From positions 310,001-374,000 of the forward strand of contig BGKB01000015.1 in NCBI GenBank assembly GCA_003116975.1: a DNA stretch of 64,000 nt, given 5' to 3'. Shown piece after piece: positions 17,820-27,342 of this stretch (the first letter of the stretch is position 1; each line of letters starts with the position of its first letter). A program made the translations under genes and the position numbers. Below the pieces are notes generated by a model. It was not told the origin of the DNA. It saw nothing but the letters and a program-made list of their open reading frames with translations, and made no database searches. Source of the DNA: Aurantiochytrium sp. KH105 (lineage: Eukaryota; Sar; Bigyra; Thraustochytrida; Thraustochytriidae).

Positions 17820-20357
17820 ATGGCGGCCATGAAAATGGCGGCCATGCGGGTCATTTGCGTGACGCTAGCCCTTGCGAGCGGGGTGATGGCATCGGGAGAA
17901 TGCGCCTTGGACGACGCACGTGCACTTGCGCTCGAGCTCGACGACATAGCGACCGCGTCGGCCACGTGCCAGGCGGACGCGGCGCGCGTCAAGGGCTATG
18001 TGGACCACTTCTTGACCAACCTCGATGATCTGCCCGATATCAATGACAAGGCAGAAACTCTGCAAGCTACGCTCGTCATTCTCGATGGCGTCTTCGATAC
18101 AGTGGGGCCATTCGTGAGCCGGGTCCAGTACCTGGGACCGATCGTCAAGGAGATGGGCAATGTCGCTGGTCGCATTGCGATCATGGTGGGCAACATTCTC
18201 AACACGACCTCTTCGATGGAAGCGCTGCAAGCACCGCTTCAGCAGGCGTCCACCTCGCTTGCGGGCATCGCAACTTCGGGCGAGGTGACGCAGACTGCAG
18301 TTAGCGAGGCGAGCGCCTTGCTGAAAAGCGCAATCGCGTGCAGCGATGCCAACTCGTGCGCGTCGACAAGTGATATCGAAGCGTTTGGCGAAAGCATCGA
18401 CCTGGCTGTCCTCGCATCCGCACGTGCCGAGCTAGTCGCGTGCAACGCTGCGCTTGGATCCGTCTCAGTCGTCTTGGACCAAGACGAGCTGCCAGATTTG
18501 TCTTCGCTTGACGGTATCAATGATTTCCTGGGCAACTTTGTAGCATGGGTAAATGGTATGGTTGACGAGCTCGAGGAATCCGCCGATTACACCATGTGCT
18601 GCAACGATGTGTTGCGTACAATCAAGGAGATCCTGGGAGAGATTGAGGACATTTGGAACTTGGCAACTTGCTGGCTTGATGGCGCAGAGACGGGTCTGGT
18701 GAATGAGCGTCTGGATTTGCAGTTTGGATTGTTCGGCCTGCTCGTTGACAAGATGAATGCCCGCGTCGAAACGCTCAATACGGTTGTGGCTGCCATCGAT
18801 ACCTCGGATCTGAGCATTCCCGAGATTTCCCTTCCGTCCTTCTCGTTTACGCAGGGGGCAAACGCCTCGTGCGCATTTGAGAGTGGCGCTGGGTCGCTTC
18901 AAGTGCAAGATACGACGTTTGACATGGCCATCGCTGGCGTCTCGCCCATTGTGAATGAGTTTGATGGCAGCTTTGACGTTGGTGCGATCGTGGATAGCAT
19001 CAAGCTCGAGTGCAGTTTGGCCAAGGCGGCTCTGGACGACGATGCGGAGGCGGTTGATTGTTGCGACGTCGCACGCACCTGCAAGGCGAGCGACCGTATC
19101 GTGCTTTACGAGAACACAGGATGCAGTGGAACACTTGCTGGCACGCTTTCCGTTCCTGATGCAGGATCTCGCTACGCCCTGCGCACAGACGCGCAGCAGT
19201 GTACTGCCAACGACGAGGCGGCCTCTGTGGAGCTTGTCGGGCCGATCCCGGCAGGTCTCCGCATCGAAGTGGGCAACAACTATGAAGACTTGTGCTCGAC
19301 GGACTTTTACGGGTATGCCTCGATTGTGCTGAGCGCAGAAATCCCCGAGGGCGAGACGTTATGCATTCCGACGTTTGAGCAAAGCGGAGACTTTGGCGCG
19401 TACAAGATGGCACTCATGATGGATGGCAGCTTGAATGGCAAAATCTCTCGCTACGAAGTGTCTCGTGATGACGGCGAGACCGTCGTCAATCGATGCGTGG
19501 ACCCGAGCACCATTGTTATGCACAGCGATAACGCGTGCAATGGTGACAATCTCGGTGCCTTTACTGCTCCGGGCGCAGGAAACTCGAAGACGATCCTTGC
19601 CGATACGTTGTGGACCAGCGGGGAATTCGACACGAACCGCGCCGAGTCCTTGCGTCTGGTTGGTCCGCTCAAGGCTGGTCTTTTGATTGAGCTGTACGAC
19701 GATCGGGACGGAAGTGTTGACGAAGATACCGCAAACCTTGTGCTCAAGGTGGATCTCGCGGCTGGAGAGGAACTCTGCGTGCCCACGCTTGAAGATTCGA
19801 GCGAATGGGCTAGCTACCGGCTCGAGGCCTCGTCCGGAAGCAGCCTCGACAGCGACGTCTCGCGCATGGTCCTTTTTTCGCCGTCAACGGCAGAGGTCAC
19901 GCTGGAGCGTTTCTATGGCCGCGCTTGGACGCCCGAATTTTCCGAGGAGAACGGCGGTCTTTCCAAGTGGAATGGGCCCATTCAGGGCGCCTTTTGCTCG
20001 GGCAACCGGTGCGATAACAAGCATCTTCTCGTGGCCAAGTCAAGCTTGTGCAGGACAACATCAACTTCGAGGTACACGGCATGGTTTTCGGAGGAACAGT
20101 CGAGTGTTACATGGTGCAGTGAGTCCGAATATGTGGCCGGTATGCAGTGCAGCGGCTCCAAGTGTGACAATCTTCGTCTCATTTGCCGCCCACTCGCGGA
20201 TGGATGCCAATGGAATGGTGGCGCAATGACAAAGTACGTTGATGATAACGACACGTACGAGAATTTTGGTACCAAGGCGTTGCGCGGCGTTCGCTGCCAC
20301 CAACGCTATTGCGGCAAGCTCGAGCTCCGATTCGCCACGCTTACGTCAAGCCCATAG
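17820..20357 (+). CDS. Secreted Cys-rich modular protein with duplicated domain
   Basis: 845 residues starting at ATG 17820; three other in-frame ATGs follow within ten codons. An N-terminal signal peptide (MRVICVTLALASGVMASGE) is followed by a long helical region (about 25-400) of no recognised family. Two homologous modules follow, at about 422-545 and 557-690. Both share the pattern IVLYEN/IVMHSD-x-x-C, then ELVGP/RLVGP-x-x-AGL-x-IE, then GE-x-LC-x-PT. The spacing recalls beta-gamma-crystallin-type folds, which is only a suggestion. The C terminus (about 694-845) has three approximately 50-residue Cys repeats (FCSGNRCDN, QCSGSKCDN, RCHQRYCGK), a pattern typical of extracellular carbohydrate- or surface-binding modules. 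There is no C-terminal membrane span, so it is probably secreted. Function unknown. Confidence 0.8.
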   Translation: MAAMKMAAMRVICVTLALASGVMASGECALDDARALALELDDIATASATCQADAARVKGYVDHFLTNLDDLPDINDKAETLQATLVILDGVFDTVGPFVSRVQYLGPIVKEMGNVAGRIAIMVGNILNTTSSMEALQAPLQQASTSLAGIATSGEVTQTAVSEASALLKSAIACSDANSCASTSDIEAFGESIDLAVLASARAELVACNAALGSVSVVLDQDELPDLSSLDGINDFLGNFVAWVNGMVDELEESADYTMCCNDVLRTIKEILGEIEDIWNLATCWLDGAETGLVNERLDLQFGLFGLLVDKMNARVETLNTVVAAIDTSDLSIPEISLPSFSFTQGANASCAFESGAGSLQVQDTTFDMAIAGVSPIVNEFDGSFDVGAIVDSIKLECSLAKAALDDDAEAVDCCDVARTCKASDRIVLYENTGCSGTLAGTLSVPDAGSRYALRTDAQQCTANDEAASVELVGPIPAGLRIEVGNNYEDLCSTDFYGYASIVLSAEIPEGETLCIPTFEQSGDFGAYKMALMMDGSLNGKISRYEVSRDDGETVVNRCVDPSTIVMHSDNACNGDNLGAFTAPGAGNSKTILADTLWTSGEFDTNRAESLRLVGPLKAGLLIELYDDRDGSVDEDTANLVLKVDLAAGEELCVPTLEDSSEWASYRLEASSGSSLDSDVSRMVLFSPSTAEVTLERFYGRAWTPEFSEENGGLSKWNGPIQGAFCSGNRCDNKHLLVAKSSLCRTTSTSRYTAWFSEEQSSVTWCSESEYVAGMQCSGSKCDNLRLICRPLADGCQWNGGAMTKYVDDNDTYENFGTKALRGVRCHQRYCGKLELRFATLTSSP

Positions 20358-22284
20358 TAGTCAGGCATGCACAAAAGTACAATTTTATCGCAAAGAATCA
20401 TCTATTTGTGTGTCTCTGTGTGGTCTTGCATTCGCTAAGCTCGCATGTCGTTAGCGTTGGTGCTGTTACACAAGTCTTGCTTTTCTGCCGCGGCCTTTGT
20501 TGATAAGCTCCGAGACTGGGAAGTTGTTTCGTGTCGACAATCTCGTGCCTTGAATCGACTGTTCGATCGATCGACGGACGGATGAATCGACCCGATCCGA
20601 TCCGATCCGATCTTCCGATCCGATTCAATTTGATCCGATCCGATTCAATTTGATCCGATCGGAGCGACCGACCAACTTGTCTCGCCTGGAGTCCCTGCCC
20701 CCCCCCTGCAGTGCATTGTGCAGCGCAGAGCAGACAGTGCATCGATGCCTTCCTACTCATTTCGTCCAGGTAGTTGAGAAGAAAAGCAGCAGCAGCTCGG
20801 AGACCACCCACCTTCGTCCTCACCCAATCAACAGAAAATTACGTTGTCCATCCATTCCCATGCTGGCTCCACGAAGCCAAAGACCGTTCCGCACGAGATC
20901 GACAGCCCAACTCCCCAAAACTCTCTCTGAGCTTGCGATAATCTACCCATGGCCCGCTAGCCGCAAAGCCTGGTCGCCCACGCCACCCCAGGCAGCCCCA
21001 GTCAAGCTCCGCCTGCGGCTGCGAGCCTCACCTCTAACAACAACTACTACAACGCGCGCAAATAAATCCCAGTGCAGATGAAAAGCTCGAAAAACGCCAA
21101 CCCTCCCTCCCAGACTGGCCCGCGACGACGGACCGACAAACCGACTGACCGTCGTCGTCGCCGCTTGAAGTCGCAGTCGCGCTGTGCTGGGCTGTGTTGT
21201 GCGTGCTGCAGGCAATGCAGCAGCTGCAGCTGTAGCAGTGGCAGGCGCCACCCAATCTCGAGGAAACGACTCGCGCTGCTGCTGGTGGCAGTGGTTGGTC
21301 ATTTTCAGTTTGGGTCGGCTTGGAGCCGCTCCACCGGCACGTGTCGCCGACCACCACCACTATCCCAGCGCCGACACGGCGCCTGCGCGACGCGACGCCG
21401 CGCTGCACATCGACCGCTCCCGGCGGAAGCGTGCTTGTGCACGCAGTGCAGCTGCGGCCTGCACTGCCCGCCCAGCGCGCGCAGGTCAGCTTGCACAGGC
21501 AAGGCGTCGTCGTCCGCGCCGAGCTCGGTGCCGTCCAGCGGCACGTGCGGCCGCAGGCGGCCCGCTGCCGCGGCATGGCATGGCCTGGCCGCAACGGAGA
21601 GAGGCAGCGAGCTCGCACGTGCCGAGCTCGAGACGCAACTGCACTGCACTGCACTGCAGGCCCGGCCCGGCCAGGAGCCAGCAGCACAGCGAGCGCAGGC
21701 AAGCGCGGGTCGCCTCGCCTCGCCTCGTCTCGGCTCGTCTCCCGGGACGGCGCTTCCCCGGCGCCTGTGCAAGTACGTCTTGAACACTGGTTCATTCATC
21801 TGGTTCATTGTCACTCGTTCGTTCGTTCACTTGCCCACACTGCCTTCCTTTTTCCTTTCATGTTTTATCGTTCGGTCGCTCATACATTCTTGGCAAGAGC
21901 TCGCGCCGAAGCCCACGCGCCAGAGCTCGAACTCCTTCGCCTCGGCCGCCGGCAACCGCGCTGCGCTGCGCTGCACTGCGCTGCACGCCCGCGCGAGCCC
22001 AGCCAGCTCCTCCGCTCGCTCGCTCGCTCACCTGGCGCGCGCGCGCGAGCACAAGGGACGGAGAGGGAAACTCGAGTGGACGCAGCGGAATTGGACGGAG
22101 CGCCACTTAAGCTGCGGCCGACCGCGAGAGCCCGCGCGCGCGTGTCAGCGGCAGCGGCAGCAGAGCCGCGAGGACCGCGAGCGGGCAAGGCGACACTAGG
22201 GCAGACCGCTTCTGAAGTCCAAAGCTTTCGAGCGAGCGGAAGAGAGGAGGTGGGTGTCCTCGCGTGGAGTTAGCATAGTTGGTC
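20358..22284. other. 1.9-kb gene-free upstream region of the protease gene
   Basis: Contains a GATCC pentanucleotide cluster (about 20592-20661), short C-runs near 20698, ACTGC repeats (about 21637-21659), TCGCC repeats (21709-21740), a GTTC run (about 21815-21829), a CTGCG block (21957-21986) and GCTC repeats (22013-22030). Long overlapping frames on both strands (20943-22273) are Ala/Arg/Pro-rich and show no family resemblance. Confidence 0.5.
20592..20661. repeat. GATCC pentanucleotide repeat cluster
   Basis: Several GATCC units alternate with two copies of a longer unit containing GATTCAATTT; intergenic. Confidence 0.8.
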
Positions 22285-23235
22285 ATGGTCGTGCGAAACT
22301 TGAGAGCAAGAGGCTCCGGTCATGGCTTTGCGCGCGTGCTCCTGGCGGCCTTCGTCGTAGCTGCTGCGGCGCTCCTGACACACGCCGAGGCAGACGCCGC
22401 GAGATACTTGGACGATGGCGACAACGTCATCACCGCGAAATCGGATGCGCAGCTCGTCTCGGTGGGCAACGTCACGGGGGGGAGCTTTCCGACTGCCTCA
22501 ATCGTGGGAGGCTCATCGGTCATGGGCACGCCGTACCCATGGGTGGTCTCGCTGCAAGTCAAAGTTGGAAAGTACTATGAGCACGCGTGCGCGGGTTTCC
22601 TGATTCACAAAAAGTGGTTGCTTACCTCGGCCCATTGCATTGAAGACAACGAAATCAAGCGGGTCATTCTTGGCGTCTCGTCGCTTGCTCTTTCCAAGGG
22701 CCGCATCAAACGCAAGGTCAAGAAAGAGATTGTGCACGCAGATTTCGCCCGCGACCCCGTCGAAAACGATATTGCTCTCATAAAGCTGAACAAGGCTGTG
22801 CACAAGAAAAAGGTCAAGCCCGTTCAATTGTGCACAGAAGACATGGCATCGACGTTGGAAGTCTCCGGAGAGCTGGCCACCATTGCTGGCTGGGGCGCAA
22901 CGTTTGAGAATGGATGGACCAAGGATGTTTTGCGCACGGCTGAGGTACCCTTGGTGAACCGATCCACGTGCACGGCCAAGGGCGCCATGAACGCAAAGGC
23001 CATCTTTGAGACGTCAATTTGTGCCGGATACGAAGATGGTGGTGTGGATACATGCGTGGGCGACTCTGGAGGTCCTCTTTTTGTTCAAGACGACGAAGAT
23101 ACAAATGTCGTTGTCGGCATCACGAGTTGGGGTGTTGGCTGCGCTCGTCCGGGCAAGTACGGCGTCTACACTAGGGTTTCTTCGTATATTTCTTGGATCG
23201 AAGAGCAAGCTAGCATCAGCATCTCTTCGTCCTAA
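22285..23235 (+). CDS. Trypsin-like serine protease (S1 family), secreted
   Basis: 316 residues from ATG 22285. A hydrophobic N-terminal segment (VLLAAFVVAAAALLTHAEA) serves as signal peptide, and the mature catalytic domain begins at Ile73 (IVGG). The charge-relay triad is complete: His117 in LTSAHC, Asp162 in ENDIALIKL, Ser261 in GDSGGP. Asp255, six residues before the active serine, lies at the bottom of the S1 pocket and predicts cleavage after Lys/Arg. SWGVGC supplies the substrate-binding strand. The residues before IVGG are Thr-Ala-Ser rather than Arg or Lys, so the usual tryptic zymogen activation does not apply. No other domain is attached. Likely used in extracellular or vacuolar protein digestion. 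Confidence 0.95.
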   Translation: MVVRNLRARGSGHGFARVLLAAFVVAAAALLTHAEADAARYLDDGDNVITAKSDAQLVSVGNVTGGSFPTASIVGGSSVMGTPYPWVVSLQVKVGKYYEHACAGFLIHKKWLLTSAHCIEDNEIKRVILGVSSLALSKGRIKRKVKKEIVHADFARDPVENDIALIKLNKAVHKKKVKPVQLCTEDMASTLEVSGELATIAGWGATFENGWTKDVLRTAEVPLVNRSTCTAKGAMNAKAIFETSICAGYEDGGVDTCVGDSGGPLFVQDDEDTNVVVGITSWGVGCARPGKYGVYTRVSSYISWIEEQASISISSS

Positions 23236-23803
23236 TTCCGCACACACAAACACACACTGCTGGGAATGGCTCATTGTTTTTTTTTGTTGACCTGTCGTGC
23301 GATGCGCGATGGTGATGGCGGAGCGGATTTTCTTCTCTTTTTGTCCTCTCCTGCCAGTGCTAGCTAGCTGGCTGTGTTTTGTTCCTTTCGTTTGTACAGG
23401 TACTCTTGCATCACATAGCTATGTCTTGAACAAGTCCGCTTGGCCTAGTTTCCGTTCTTAGAGCCTAACACATTATTATAAATCATCAACCAGTCTTCAA
23501 GGACCATGACCATGACCATGACCGTGACTATTCACGAATTCATGGATGGATGGATGGATGGATGCTTTTTTGATGTAGCCTATTCGTGCCAATGTAGTTC
23601 AAGCGATGTACACTCTGCGAGAACGCGAAACGTCTCGTGGTCGTCTTTTGGCTCATGACATCGCGCTCGGGCGATCCCCCATTATTTTTTCTTCTCATTT
23701 TTGCTCCTTTTGGCGAACGAGGCGAGGCGAGGCGAGGCGAAAACTAAATCATCATCTTCTTCACGGGCGCCGTTTTGCCGCTTGGTGCGGGCGGGCGAGG
23801 GGA
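23236..23803. other. Spacer between protease and MED21 genes
   Basis: Holds an ACCATG hexamer repeat (about 23502-23528), a GGAT tetramer repeat (23542-23564) and a GAGGC pentamer repeat (about 23718-23742) close to the MED21 start. No gene seen. Confidence 0.55.
23542..23564. repeat. (GGAT)n microsatellite
   Basis: Five to six GGAT units in the 3' flank of the protease gene. Confidence 0.9.
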
Positions 23804-24358
23804 ATGTCTGCGGCGGAAGGCGCCGCGGAGGGCGCCGCGGGAGGACCCGCGGGCGCCACGAGCGGCGTCCAAGAGGCCGCGCAGCGACCGACCGATAGTG
23901 TGACGGCACTGCAAGATGAGCTCATCAAGCTCGGGCAGGGCCTGGCAACGACGCTAGAAGACGTGCTGCAAATGCACGCGCCAGAGAATGTGCCAATGCC
24001 TCCTCCGGGAGAGGATCCGGCTGTTTTCTATCAGAACTATTGGCAGCGCCAGCGTGAAAAGTTTGCAACGCGAGGCTTTGAAAATCTCGACGACTCGGCC
24101 GCTGTCGATGGCCCTCGTACTGAGCTCCGGGCCAAGGCGCGTGAAATGGTCGACGTTGTCCGCTCCGTTGGCATGCTCATGGCTGACAATGGTGTCGATC
24201 GCTCCGAAGATGATCAGCTCCGCGAGCTCGAGGCCCTAGGGAAGGAGAATGTTGCTGCGCATGAAGAGCTCGAGCACGCAGTGGAAGAAGCAAACGTCTT
24301 CTTATCGCGTGTTGCCGACATGCAGCGTCGGGTTGCTGCTGGTGCTCTCGATTTCTAG
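23804..24358 (+). CDS. MED21: Mediator subunit 21-like protein
   Basis: 184 residues from ATG 23804. MED21 sits in the middle module of the Mediator complex, paired with MED7 by coiled coils, and links activators to RNA polymerase II. After an Ala/Gly-rich start, the segment TALQDELIKLGQGLATTLEDVLQ corresponds to the first MED21 helix. A central region (FYQNYWQRQREKF...) is longer than in animals. The C-terminal helix (QLRELEALGKENVAAHEELE then EANVFLSRVADMQ) matches the MED21 pattern LxxLExEN...LE...LL.KI. The match rests on heptad-type similarity and length, so another small coiled-coil protein is possible. Confidence 0.6.
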   Translation: MSAAEGAAEGAAGGPAGATSGVQEAAQRPTDSVTALQDELIKLGQGLATTLEDVLQMHAPENVPMPPPGEDPAVFYQNYWQRQREKFATRGFENLDDSAAVDGPRTELRAKAREMVDVVRSVGMLMADNGVDRSEDDQLRELEALGKENVAAHEELEHAVEEANVFLSRVADMQRRVAAGALDF

Positions 24359-24647
24359 AGTTACCGACGTCTATATGCTGACCTTTCTTTGTTATCTCTT
24401 GCTTTCCTCGCTTGCCACCCCCCCCCCAAAAAAAAGGATGTTTCATACAATGTCGAAAGCACATTGACAATGCATTGCAATGCTTGACACCAGAAAAGAG
24501 CGACGAGAGAGGTTTGATTTCACCTATATTATTCCAAGAGATGTAGTAAGCGTTTGCTACGCATGGCATGACATGACATGACATGATTGCTACGCATGAC
24601 ATGATCTTCGATGCAGCAAGCAAGCAAGCAAGCAAGCAAAAAATAAT

Positions 24648-24704
24648 CTCATCGTTCTTCTCCATGCTCATCGTTCTTCTCCATGCTCATCGTTCTTCTC
24701 CATG
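24648..24704. repeat. 19-bp tandem repeat, three exact copies
   Basis: Unit CTCATCGTTCTTCTCCATG occurs three times in direct succession (24648, 24667, 24686). Confidence 0.95.
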
Positions 24705-25243
24705 CTCATTCTATTAGGTTTCCCCTACAAAAGAAAAAAAAATCTGTTCTGCCTTTCTTCATTCCATCTGCTCTGCAGCTGCAGCTGCAGAAAAGAAAAA
24801 AGATCGAAAAAGATTGGCCAAGAAAAAAAAGGGTTGCAGATGATGCCTTGGACGCGTTGACCCGGTTCCCGACTCAACCGCGTGTTACACTTGCCAACAT
24901 CCCCGGCCTGCTTTTCGTTGCTCTGTTGCCAGCCTCACGCGTTCCGCTGCTCATTATCGACCGGGACGCCCCGCTTCCACGAAGCGCCCCTGTCGGGGAA
25001 TGCCTCAGAGTGCGCGCAGTCTCGACGCCGTTCCCACGGCACGTCCAAGGCATCGAACCACTCCCCCTTATCGCACCCGCCCTATTGGGCGTAACAGGAG
25101 TAACCTCCCGGCACCCTCTTCCCCGCGCGCGCCCCTTATATACCCAGCCCCTCCTGCCCCGCCCGCGGAGCCCACCTCGCGGCGCGGCAGCAGCTACAGC
25201 TCCTCCGCTCCGCACCGCTCGCGCCGCCGCCGCCGCCGCTGCG

Positions 25244-25380
25244 CCCGCCGGCCAGCGCCCTGCCTGCCCGCCGCCCGCCCGCCCGCGCGCGGGGCGGCGC
25301 TGCGCGACGCTNCCCGCCGGCCAGCGCCCTGCCTGCCCGCCGCCCGCCCGCCCGCGCGCGGGGCGGCGCTGCGCGACGCT
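25244..25380. repeat. Exact 68-bp direct duplication flanking a single N
   Basis: Bases 25244-25311 and 25313-25380 are identical and are separated only by the ambiguous base at 25312. This is the pattern left when two contig ends that overlap are joined without merging, so the second copy is probably an assembly artefact. Confidence 0.9.
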
Positions 25381-25558
25381 GCGCTGCGGCGGGGGCGGCT
25401 CCGAGCGAGGCTTCGGAGCCGCGCGGCGGCGCTGCAGCAGAACGAGGGAAGAGGGGAGGGAAGGGGAGGAAGGAGCAGGGAAAGAAAAGGAGGAAAGCAG
25501 CACGCCGCGGCGAGACGAGACGAGCCAAGCCGGGAAGCGAGAGCAGCAGAAACCAATC

Positions 25559-25611
25559 CAGGCAGGCAGGCAGGCAGGCAGGGAGGCAGGGAGGCAGGCG
25601 GGCAGGCAGGA
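25559..25611. repeat. (GGCA)n microsatellite
   Basis: About twelve GGCA-type units with GGGA and GGCG variants, in the 5' region of the glutaredoxin gene. Confidence 0.85.
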
Positions 25612-25686
25612 CAAGGCGCAGGCGCAAGCTCCGTCGGTGGGAAGGGCAGGCACAGCCGGCGCAGAGGGCAGGAAGCGGCGAGCAAG

Positions 25687-26455
25687 ATGCAGCACGCGAC
25701 GCGAGCATTGCGCATGGCGGCGACGCGCAGCGCTGGCCGTCTGGCCTGCGCCGAGGCGCGCGGAGGCAGCAGCAGCGTGCTCCGCATGGGCGCGCTCCGC
25801 GCGGCGACCATCCAGGCGCCCGTCATGGGCGCGCGCGCCTTTAGCGGAAGGCTCTCCGGAGAGGACAGCCACTCGGACTTTGCGCCCGAGTCCAAGGTCG
25901 AGATCGAGAGCGTCGAGGAGTTCATTCAGACCGTAAGTTCTTTCTGCACGTGAACGCGCAAATCTTGTTTACACAACACGGATGCTAACCTGCAGCGTGC
26001 GAATCAAACAAACTCAACTGCCATTGATACCAACACAGGCCGTCAAGGAGCACCCCGTGCTGCTCTTCATGAAGGGCAAGCCCACCGCGCCGCAGTGCGG
26101 ATTTAGCGCGCAGACTGTCGGCGTTCTCCAGGCCGAGGGCATCGACTTCGCCAGCGCTGACGTGCTTTCGTCGGCCGAGGTCCGCGAGGGCATCAAGAAG
26201 TTCTCCAGCTGGCCCACGATCCCTCAGCTCTACGTTGGCGGCGAATTCGTTGGTGGCTGCGACATCGTTAGTAAGTGCTGTCTCGCATCTCGCGCAACCA
26301 TCCCCAGTCCATCGTCCTCACTATAGTCGTTATACTCACGCGCATTGCTCTCTGTTTGATTCCCTTTTTGCACAGCCGAGATGCACAAGTCTGGTGAGCT
26401 CAAGGACCTCCTCGCCCCCTACAAGGCCGAGCAGGATGCGAACGACGAAAAGTGA
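25687..26455 (+). CDS. GRX5: Monothiol CGFS glutaredoxin, mitochondrial GRX5 type (three exons)
   Basis: Exons 25687-25932, 26039-26270 and 26376-26455 give 185 residues. Both introns (106 and 105 nt) start GTAAGT and end CAG. GRX5 passes [2Fe-2S] clusters from the ISU scaffold to later targets in the mitochondrial matrix. The first 60 residues are Arg/Ala/Ser-rich without acidic residues until about 55, as in a mitochondrial presequence. The core is canonical: PVLLFMKGKPTAPQCGFS with the CGFS active site, then WPTIPQLYVGGEFVGGCDIV, then TEMHKSGELKDLL across the second splice. The reading frame is continuous through both junctions, and the conserved CDIVTEM motif is split by intron 2. All GSH-binding landmarks (Lys in FMKG, TIPQ, GGCD) are present. 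Confidence 0.96.
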
Positions 26456-27342
26456 GCACCCTCATCAATCACCCCCCTCAATCTCTCTCTTTTCTGATGA
26501 AGCGCCGCGTATAGACGTCGCCTGGCCTTTTGCTGCTCCTCGTTGATGTGAACTTTTTTTTCGCTTTCACAAGGATCGAGGGAGTAATTCGCGATGTCGA
26601 GCTTTTCCTTTTTGCACCACTTGCGTCGAGCGCCACGCCAGTGAAAATTCTCAAAGAGACCTGACCGAATCGGTTCACGCCGCAGTCAGGGTCTTGTTTC
26701 AAGCGCAAGAGACGCAGCGTCCTTAGCCCTATGCGATTTCGAATCAAAGTAAGCGTTCATGCTCAATTTCGTCCCGTCATTCATCCGCCACGTTTTATAA
26801 ACGTGCTTGCTTCTATACTTTCTTGTCACGGTAGGTGCTTTTATTTTGCTTTTATTTCGGGGCATCCGAGGATTTCGTCTTGTCCCCACTTTTGTTCTTG
26901 CTTGCAGTCAAACACGAATGAACGCCTGCTCTCTTTCCTTCTTACTTTGGTCAATCAAATTTACTCTTTAGCGCGCCCGTGGGTGCTTGCATTGCCTATC
27001 CCTCGCCACGCGCTCCTCGAAATTCCGATCGAGCGCGCTAGGTTTGTTCTGCTGCTATACTGTCAGCCTAGGCTTGGTCGCGAGTGCCAGCAAAAAGAAA
27101 GAAATGTAGTCAATCAAGTGCATGCAGTGCACTGCAGTGATCGAATGGCAAAGATTTTTTTCACCCCCCGTGTCTCCATGCCAGGCTGGAAACTTCATCC
27201 ACGGAAACAGATCCGATACGCGAGCTCCACGACCGAAGAGAACTTCTTCATCGCGTCGCCGCACCACCCGTCGCGCAGGGCTTCGTCGCCTCAGAGCTGG
27301 CCTCGCTCGCGTGCTGCGTAAAGAGAGGGAAGAAAAAGCAAG
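26456..27342. other. Spacer between GRX5 and calreticulin
   Basis: Mixed AT-rich sequence. Minor frames on both strands show no family signal. The last 100 nt are the likely calreticulin 5' UTR. Nothing else seen. Confidence 0.5.

Larger units (their letters stand above)
24359..25686. other. Upstream region of the glutaredoxin gene
   Basis: Contains CATGA repeats (about 24563-24583), GCAAG repeats (about 24613-24640), a threefold 19-bp tandem repeat (24648-24704), a TATATA-like string (about 25136-25141) roughly 545 nt before the ATG, a 68-bp exact duplication around a single N, and a GGCA repeat (25559-25611). The long frames read across it are GC-driven. Confidence 0.55.

Noticed and set aside
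21072-22273. Long Ala/Arg/Pro-rich frames on both strands upstream of the protease
   Set aside because: High-GC artefacts: several frames on both strands are open at once and none has conserved sequence.
24683-25953. Frames of 317-417 codons running into GRX5
   Set aside because: They cross the ambiguous N and the duplicated 68 bp and do not include the GRX5 core; the three-exon GRX5 model explains the coding signal.
26686-26889. Small basic minus-strand frame downstream of GRX5
   Set aside because: 67 codons, no known family and no splice partner; probably chance.
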